A stretch of DNA of 64,000 nucleotides, taken from NCBI GenBank assembly GCA_039024315.1, contig JBCCQN010000001.1, positions 124,001-188,000 on the forward strand, written 5' to 3'. A model generated the notes under the pieces. That model searched no databases and was not told the origin of the DNA. It was given only the letters and a program-made list of their open reading frames with translations. The translations under genes were made by a program, and so were the position numbers. This DNA comes from JBCAWW01 sp039024315 (GTDB taxonomy: Bacteria > Bacteroidota > Bacteroidia > J057). Shown here one piece after another: positions 58,286-64,000 of this stretch (its first letter is position 1; the number at the start of each line of letters is the position of its first letter).

Positions 58286-58627
58286 ATGCAAGAAAAAAGC
58301 GAATTAGAAAACCTGAAAGAGGATCTACTTGACAATGTCAAGGACCTCAACCGAGATAAAGTCCTTATGGGTGTGATAGTTTACATGCTCATTACCTTCC
58401 TCTTTTACAGAGGGATGGCGCTGTTTTTTGTGGATTGGTATGAAAGTGTTTTTTTCAGGCTCATCAATTATAGTCTGAGTTTTTGTTGGGCTTTAATCCC
58501 CTTATTGATCGCTCGCCAGCTAAAAGACGTTAACATTCGTACTGCTGGTATAATCGTAGCCTCTATTTATCTTTTCCTTAGCTTAGCTACTACGATTAAA
58601 GAAATTACGGATTATTTCTTTTTCTGA
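58286..58627 (+). CDS. Small 2TM-type membrane protein, paralogue 2
   Basis: 113 residues, same length and layout as its upstream neighbour, 38 bases away. Shared positions include EKSELENLKEDL, NRDKVLMGVIVY, TFLF and DWYESVF. Overall identity looks moderate by eye, so the duplication is not recent. Its 3' end overlaps the convergent sulfatase gene by 16 bases. Confidence 0.65.
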   Translation: MQEKSELENLKEDLLDNVKDLNRDKVLMGVIVYMLITFLFYRGMALFFVDWYESVFFRLINYSLSFCWALIPLLIARQLKDVNIRTAGIIVASIYLFLSLATTIKEITDYFFF

Positions 58628-60144
58628 TTACCGCTTTGAGGACCTTCTGGCCTGCCATACCCATCTACCGGCTCCACAAACCGCTTTAGCTGGCTAGGGA
58701 GAGCTAGCGTTACCATCACTTGATTGCTAAAGGGATGGGTCTTGCGAAAGATATAGGTCATACTCATCATCAGACGATCCACTCTGGGGGCGTGCTCCGG
58801 CTGCATGATGAGGTTGTTGGTTTCATGTGGATCAGACTTGAGATGATAAAGGCGATGATCCAGACCCGTAGGTTCATTGCCTGTGGCATAACCGGAGCCT
58901 AGGTCTTTTTTACCGCTGGTGAAGATGTATTTGTATTCCCCATCGGTGATCATTGCTTTGTTATCTTCAAGATATTCGGCAAAGATGAAATCATGCAACT
59001 TGACCTTGACACCTTGCAATAAGGGCTGTAAGGCCAGACCTTGGCGTTCCGGCATCGGAGCTAATCCCAAAGACGCTACCATCGTAGGCACCAAGTCAAC
59101 TAAACTAATGGGTTGTTCCACGCTTGCTCCAGCATCATATCCTCTAATGATCAAAGGGGTGGTGATCGCTTCTTCCCACATCATGTGCTTTTCAAAGCGC
59201 CCGTGATGATTGAGTAGGTAACCATGATCGCCTACAAAGACCACTAAAGTATTTTCGGCAAGGCCTAGGTTTTTGAGTTCGTCGAGGACGTAACCCACAT
59301 TACGATCCATATACTCGACAGAGCTGTAATAAGAGCGTATAATACCGCGCTTCTCTTCATCGCTTAGATCCTTAAATACCTCTGGCATGAACTTCTTGTC
59401 TGCCTCTGTACCTTGGGCTAGGGGCATATCTTCTGGATTGTACGCATCCGCATAATCATTGGGAAAGCTAAAAGGAGAATGAGGCTCGCGAAAACTGATA
59501 ACGGCAAAAAAGCGCTCTTCTTTGTGGCGTTTCATGAACTCTACCCCCGATTTGGCAAAGAAGGTTCCTTGCGCAAAGTCATACCAATTGCCTGAGGTGG
59601 CGCCTTCTGCATTGAGCCAGATTTTGGCGGAGTCTTGGAAAGGCTTCCACTCTGGTCTTACTTTCACGCTTTGCGGAACGCTTTTTTGAGTAGCTGAGGC
59701 CAAGAATGCATTGTGTTGAGCATTGTTGACTAAGGTGTCGAAACCATGCTTGCGATTACTATTGAAGTGATGCTTGCCAAATATGCCGGTGGCAAAGCCT
59801 TGCTCTTTTAAGTATTCGGCGATGGTGAGAGTAGAGTCTGGAAGAGGAGTCTGCAAAAGTGTAACCCCCGCGGCATGCGGATAAAGTCCTGTCATTAAGC
59901 TAGCGCGAGATGGGGTGCACATGGGCGAGGTCGCGTAAGCACGTTCAAAGCGAACCCCCTCGGCCGCCAAGGCGTCGATATTGGGCGTGCGAATGATCTC
60001 GTTACCGTAGCAGCCAACGGCATGGGTAGCTAAATCATCACTAATGATAAAAAGTACATTATCAAAAGTTTTTGGAGGATTTAGGGCTTCACATCCCCCC
60101 CAAAAGAGTAATCCCAGCAGGAGAAAGTAGTAGTTCTTTTGCAT
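58612..60144 (-). CDS. Sulfatase (type I, formylglycine-dependent) lipoprotein
   Basis: 510 residues. The lipobox is FWGGCE (Cys about 18). The Ca2+-binding pair is ISDD (about 35-37), and the formylglycine signature is SPMCTPSRASLMTG, with Cys76 the residue to be converted. Further family motifs are GKHHF and GDHGYLLNHHGRFEKHMMWEE. It hydrolyses sulfate esters, typically of algal or animal polysaccharides, at the cell envelope. No maturation enzyme or polysaccharide utilisation locus is adjacent in the window. A hairpin element lies inside at 59667. Confidence 0.9.
   Translation of the reverse strand: MQKNYYFLLLGLLFWGGCEALNPPKTFDNVLFIISDDLATHAVGCYGNEIIRTPNIDALAAEGVRFERAYATSPMCTPSRASLMTGLYPHAAGVTLLQTPLPDSTLTIAEYLKEQGFATGIFGKHHFNSNRKHGFDTLVNNAQHNAFLASATQKSVPQSVKVRPEWKPFQDSAKIWLNAEGATSGNWYDFAQGTFFAKSGVEFMKRHKEERFFAVISFREPHSPFSFPNDYADAYNPEDMPLAQGTEADKKFMPEVFKDLSDEEKRGIIRSYYSSVEYMDRNVGYVLDELKNLGLAENTLVVFVGDHGYLLNHHGRFEKHMMWEEAITTPLIIRGYDAGASVEQPISLVDLVPTMVASLGLAPMPERQGLALQPLLQGVKVKLHDFIFAEYLEDNKAMITDGEYKYIFTSGKKDLGSGYATGNEPTGLDHRLYHLKSDPHETNNLIMQPEHAPRVDRLMMSMTYIFRKTHPFSNQVMVTLALPSQLKRFVEPVDGYGRPEGPQSGNQKKK
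59667..59681 (-). repeat. GCGTTC hairpin element in CDS
   Basis: CGC-TTT-GCG then GAACGC; read on the minus strand as SVPQSV. Confidence 0.6.
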
Positions 60145-60392
60145 AGTTCGAAGTTAATTAAAGAGTAGCAAGAATAAAGTATTAAGGGCAAAGAAAAATG
60201 CTCTTGGTGAAACAGATTGCCCAATTTTGCGGAGGCTCAATACTGGATACTTTTGTTTAGGTACTCAAAAAAGGAAGTGGAGATCTGTCAACTAATTATT
60301 TGGAACAATGATCCAGATTTTTTGAATAATAGTCCAAATGTAATGGTTGGCTATTGAGGAGATTGAAGGGCATTCATTTAAAGCATAGTTGT
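60145..60392. other. Intergenic region between divergent genes
   Basis: 248 bases with no gene. It must hold promoters for the sulfatase and the giant T9SS gene, but no exact TAnnTTTG with a spaced TTG was found. Confidence 0.4.
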
Positions 60393-63300
60393 ATGAATTG
60401 TCTTCGCTTCATTCTTTCACTTTTTAGCTTGCTCTTTGACAAATTATCACGATTAGCGCGATTTGGAGATCGATCTTTAAAAACAGAAAATTGGAGATTT
60501 TCGCTTAAGAAGGGTCGATTAAGTGTTATTCTATTTCCTTTCGGATTTAGGAGAAACTTAATGGGAGTAGGTATTGCTGCTAGTTTGTTACTTGCTTTTG
60601 CTCCTTTGTTTTTACCTCCTCCTTCAGGTTTAAGCCAAACCCCTGCAGTAGGGCCCTTTTTAAATAATCTTTTACCCAGTACCACTCCTAGTTTGAGCAC
60701 TGGTCCATTGAGTTTACAAGTAATAGACGCCTTTCCTACTTTATCCTTTGATCTTCCCCTTCATATGGCTCAAGAACCTACTACTAATCGGATGTTGGTA
60801 GGTGAGTTTGCCGGCAGGATACAAGCTTTTGATCTCACTGCTGCTAATCCAAGCAAAAGTGTGTTTTTGGACTTGACAACATCGATTTGGCTCTCAGGTG
60901 AAAGTGGCTTGCTAAGTTTTGCATTCCATCCTGCTTATCCCGACTCCAATTATATTTATGTCTTTTATCAGTTTGATGGGGGCTATCCCAATTATTCTCG
61001 TGTTTCCCGCTTTACCATACCTACAATAGGGGGGCCTGCGGACCCAGCATCTGAATTAGTCCTTATTCAGCAAGCAGACGAAGACGCCAATCACAATGGC
61101 GGAATGCTGCTGTTTGGGAATGACGGCTTTTTGTACATCGGGATGGGGGATGAAGGCGGACGCGATGATGAATACAATAATGCACAAATTATCAATCAAA
61201 GATTATTCAGTGGTATCCTACGCATTGATGTAGATCAAAATGCAAATACGAGTCACCCAATTAGGAGACAACCCTTGCCCACTAGTCCCAATGATCAATC
61301 TTTTACTGCAAATTATATGATTCCCAATAGTAACCCATGGCAAGACGTCAATGGAGGGCTATTAGAAGAATTTTATGCAATCGGTCTTCGTAATCCCGCT
61401 CGCTTATCTCTTGACCATATTACTGGAGATATATTTATTGGTGAAGTAGGGCAGGAGGGAAGAGAGGAAATCAATATTCTTGCTGCAGGGGCAAATTATG
61501 AATGGCCTTTTAGGGAGGGAAGTCTTATTGGGCCTAAGTCCCCTCCTGCTGTTCACTATGGGACAGATACTGGCCCTGCCTTTGAGTACGCTCATAGTAA
61601 TGGCTCAAATTGTGTGATTGGAGGGATTCGTTATAGGGGCAGTGCTTTACCCAATCTAGCCGGTCAGTACGTATTTGCTGATAATGGTTCTAGTATTATA
61701 TGGAGCGGGATACCAAGTGGTAATACCATTCCGGCTTCTCAATTAATGCAGACTAATGCTACGAGTAGTACGGGCTTAGTGGCTTTTGGCGAGGATTCAA
61801 ATCATAATTTATACTTCATCAATATGGGGCCATTGAATATTGGTAAAATCTACACTTTTACCAATGTCTCAGGCCCTCCAGGCCCCCAGCCTCCTCCTTT
61901 GCTTTCTCAGCTGGGCATCTTTAGTAATCTTGCTAGTTTAGAGCCAGACAGTTTTACCATCCCTTATGACCAGAACGTACCATTCTGGTCTGATGCTGCC
62001 CTCAAGTCTCGCTACATGATTATTCCTAATGATGGGAATCCAAATACGGCAGCGGAACAGATAGGATATTCTGCGCAAAATAACTGGACTTTTCCTTTTG
62101 GGACGGTTTTCGTCAAACATTTTGAAATGCAAATTGACGATACCGATCCTTCCTTATTACGCAGACTAGAAACTCGCCTTATGGTTCACGGAACCGACGG
62201 GAATTATTATGGCTTAAGTTACCGATGGAATGATAGTCAAACGGATGCAGAACTATTGGAAGGAAATCGTGTAGACACATTGTCGATCAATACCCAAAAT
62301 GGCCCCAGGGAAGTGTTATGGTACTATCCCAATCGAACTGAGTGTCTAAGCTGTCATAGACAAACTATCGGTAGTGTATTGGGGCTAAAAACGGCCCAGC
62401 TAAATGGCATTATTAGTTATCCATCAACAGGGATCACGGCAAATCAAATCAAAACCCTTGCCCACTTAGATTTTTTTGATCAGGCACCAGATACCGCCAA
62501 TCTTGCTTCCTTAGCTGCATTTCCCAGTTTGCAGGACCCTACCGCTCCCCTTGAAGCGAAAGCGCTCGCTTATCTGGATGCAAATTGTGCTTATTGCCAC
62601 AATCCTAATTCAGGAGTGTTTGCCAACTTTGACGCCCGAAGCATCGCGAGCAACGATTTGACCAGTCTCATTTATGGGGGAGTCAATCAAACCCTCGGGT
62701 TAGCAGGCGCGAGGGCTATAGTGCCAGCAGATGTTGAGCATTCCGTGCTTTTTCAAAGAATGAGCAGCTTGCGCAATGGGATCGCAATGCCTCCTTTGAG
62801 CAAGAATGAAGTTGACTCTTCGGGGCTAGCATTGCTTAGGGATTGGATCAATTCTCTATCGCCTGCTTTTGATGCCACTCCCGCAACCCCTTCAATTGGC
62901 CAAACCATAAGTTTTCCTTCTCTGCCAAATGTCTTAACGACTCAGGCTTCTCTTAGCCTACAAGCTACCAGTTCTTCTGGTCTTCCTATATCTTATGTTT
63001 TGGAAGAAGGTCCCGCTATCCTTATGGGTAATACCCTCGCCTTTACTGGAGATTCAGGCTATGTTGTAATCCAAGCGACTCAAGATGGTAACGCTGCCTT
63101 TGATCCGGCTCCCTCAATCAGGCGGAAGTTTTTTGTGGCTCCTCCCGGGCATATCAACGGCACAGGACTCACGGGAGAATACTATGATAATCTAAACCTG
63201 ACTAATCTAGTCGGAACCCGCTTAGATTCGCAAGTCAACTTCTACTGGAATAGTTATGCCCCTTTAAGTGGAATGCAGTATGGTCATTATTCTGTACGTT

Positions 63301-64000
63301 GGAGGGGTCAAATCGAACCTCCATATAGTGGTTCTTACACCTTTAGTACCCTCAGCGATGACGGAATCCGTTTATGGGTAAATGGACAATTATTGATAGA
63401 CCAATGGCAAAATCAAGCCTTGGCGGAGTTTAGCAATACCATTGTACTTAACGCTCTACAGAAGGTAGATATACAAATTGAATATTTTGAATACAGGGCT
63501 TATTCAGAAGTCGAATTGCAATGGAGCCATGCTTTGATAGATAAAGAAATCATTCCAAAGGAGTTCTTATTTCCTTTTAGTGTTCCTTTTCCGATTGATC
63601 TATTGGCATTTGAGGCCTATTCTCAAGGAGATAGGGTGGTTCTTGAATGGATCACCAATCCAGATCGAATTGCCCAAAATTTTGTGGTTGAAAAAGCAGG
63701 TGAGGATTTATCCTTCACCGAAATCGATCGGGTATCTTATGAGGCCCAAATAAGCCGCTATCAGAGTCAAGATCTTCATCCTCGTTTGGGGAGGAATTAT
63801 TACCGGATCAAACAAGTTGATGTTGACGGGGGCATTAGTTACTCGGATACAAGGGAGGTAATGATTACCCAACTTTTAAAGGACTTGCAGGTCCAGCTTT
63901 ACCCTAACCCAATTGTATATCAACGAGAGTTAAACTTGGATATCAGCACACAATCGGCTAGGCCGTTGATACTAGATTTTTATCAATTAGATGGCAAACA
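60393..64000 (+). CDS. Giant T9SS protein: sugar dehydrogenase fold, two haem motifs, PA14 (3'-truncated)
   Basis: At least 1202 residues, running off the right edge. A basic leader (1-55) precedes the signal core (about 57-74); an ATG at 60561 is a less likely start. A PQQ-type glucose/sorbosone dehydrogenase propeller (about 125-490) shows the HNGG motif in EDANHNGGMLLFG and IGLRNPARLSLD. Next comes a cytochrome-like region (about 510-830) with IPYDQNVPFWSDAA and two CxxCH motifs, CLSCH (about 652) and CAYCH (about 732), as in diheme proteins of the SO2930/HNE_0200 type. A PA14 domain (about 930-1070, GLTGEYYDN...LSDDGIRLWVNGQLLID) follows, then a T9SS sorting domain (LYPNPI) cut by the window edge. 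Likely a cell-surface redox enzyme for carbohydrates. Confidence 0.87.
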   Translation, partial: MNCLRFILSLFSLLFDKLSRLARFGDRSLKTENWRFSLKKGRLSVILFPFGFRRNLMGVGIAASLLLAFAPLFLPPPSGLSQTPAVGPFLNNLLPSTTPSLSTGPLSLQVIDAFPTLSFDLPLHMAQEPTTNRMLVGEFAGRIQAFDLTAANPSKSVFLDLTTSIWLSGESGLLSFAFHPAYPDSNYIYVFYQFDGGYPNYSRVSRFTIPTIGGPADPASELVLIQQADEDANHNGGMLLFGNDGFLYIGMGDEGGRDDEYNNAQIINQRLFSGILRIDVDQNANTSHPIRRQPLPTSPNDQSFTANYMIPNSNPWQDVNGGLLEEFYAIGLRNPARLSLDHITGDIFIGEVGQEGREEINILAAGANYEWPFREGSLIGPKSPPAVHYGTDTGPAFEYAHSNGSNCVIGGIRYRGSALPNLAGQYVFADNGSSIIWSGIPSGNTIPASQLMQTNATSSTGLVAFGEDSNHNLYFINMGPLNIGKIYTFTNVSGPPGPQPPPLLSQLGIFSNLASLEPDSFTIPYDQNVPFWSDAALKSRYMIIPNDGNPNTAAEQIGYSAQNNWTFPFGTVFVKHFEMQIDDTDPSLLRRLETRLMVHGTDGNYYGLSYRWNDSQTDAELLEGNRVDTLSINTQNGPREVLWYYPNRTECLSCHRQTIGSVLGLKTAQLNGIISYPSTGITANQIKTLAHLDFFDQAPDTANLASLAAFPSLQDPTAPLEAKALAYLDANCAYCHNPNSGVFANFDARSIASNDLTSLIYGGVNQTLGLAGARAIVPADVEHSVLFQRMSSLRNGIAMPPLSKNEVDSSGLALLRDWINSLSPAFDATPATPSIGQTISFPSLPNVLTTQASLSLQATSSSGLPISYVLEEGPAILMGNTLAFTGDSGYVVIQATQDGNAAFDPAPSIRRKFFVAPPGHINGTGLTGEYYDNLNLTNLVGTRLDSQVNFYWNSYAPLSGMQYGHYSVRWRGQIEPPYSGSYTFSTLSDDGIRLWVNGQLLIDQWQNQALAEFSNTIVLNALQKVDIQIEYFEYRAYSEVELQWSHALIDKEIIPKEFLFPFSVPFPIDLLAFEAYSQGDRVVLEWITNPDRIAQNFVVEKAGEDLSFTEIDRVSYEAQISRYQSQDLHPRLGRNYYRIKQVDVDGGISYSDTREVMITQLLKDLQVQLYPNPIVYQRELNLDISTQSARPLILDFYQLDGK

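Overview
The window is chromosomal DNA from a member of the Bacteroidota, most likely a Saprospiraceae-like (Lewinella/Haliscomenobacter-type) marine or sludge bacterium. The assignment is an inference from several signs: large secreted proteins ending in type IX secretion (T9SS) sorting domains, a fused SecDF, promoters of the -33 TTG / -7 TAnnTTTG type, almost no Shine-Dalgarno sequences, DUF4407 and TIGR03032-type proteins, and an EPSP synthase with the DAGT motif usual in this phylum. There is no rRNA, prophage, insertion sequence or CRISPR array. One tRNA (Arg, CCU anticodon) is present.

Layout. 1-11.2 kb: end of a MazG-like pyrophosphohydrolase; a PBP4-type DD-peptidase divergent from a 1358-aa beta-propeller/MAM-like T9SS protein; a serine hydrolase lipoprotein; a protein with four lamin-tail domains; ExbD and ExbB. 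11.4-23.7 kb: SecDF, a small membrane protein, a voltage-gated K+ channel, a degenerate sensor kinase, GMP synthase, two tandem LpoA-like TPR/periplasmic-binding proteins, and ribosomal proteins L20 and L35. 23.8-31.6 kb: an FG-GAP T9SS protein, a TIGR03032 protein, a TPR protein, an FkbM methyltransferase, AroA and ProC. 31.6-39.3 kb: a leftward cluster of lipid kinase, GrpE-like protein, long Hsp70, tRNA-Arg, SPFH protein, an unknown protein, a PLD/Ig-like protein and a DUF4407 membrane protein. 40.8-49 kb: a surface-polysaccharide locus (glycosyltransferase, O-antigen ligase/polymerase, APH-like kinase, nucleotidyltransferase-thymidylate kinase fusion, hexapeptide acyltransferase, double glycosyltransferase). 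49-51.9 kb: a VWA lipoprotein, a B3/B4-domain protein and a haloacid dehalogenase. 52-57.9 kb: a molybdenum hydroxylase operon of form II CO dehydrogenase type in the order S-L-M, followed by CoxD-like MoxR ATPase and CoxE-like VWA genes. 57.9-64 kb: two paralogous 2TM proteins, a sulfatase, and a giant T9SS protein (sugar dehydrogenase fold, two haem motifs, PA14) that runs off the right edge.

Functionally the window combines housekeeping (GuaA, AroA, ProC, SecDF, L20/L35) with an outer-surface programme: secreted adhesin-like or enzymatic T9SS cargo, cell-wall hydrolases, ExbBD energisation and polysaccharide export.

The most unusual signal is not a gene. A 15-base element, GCGTTC followed by a tiny hairpin whose arms change in compensating pairs while the loop is often GAA, occurs about thirty times in both orientations, between genes and inside coding regions in several reading frames. 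In gene-free DNA pairs of it bound a larger dispersed repeat downstream of plus-strand genes. All counts here were made by eye.
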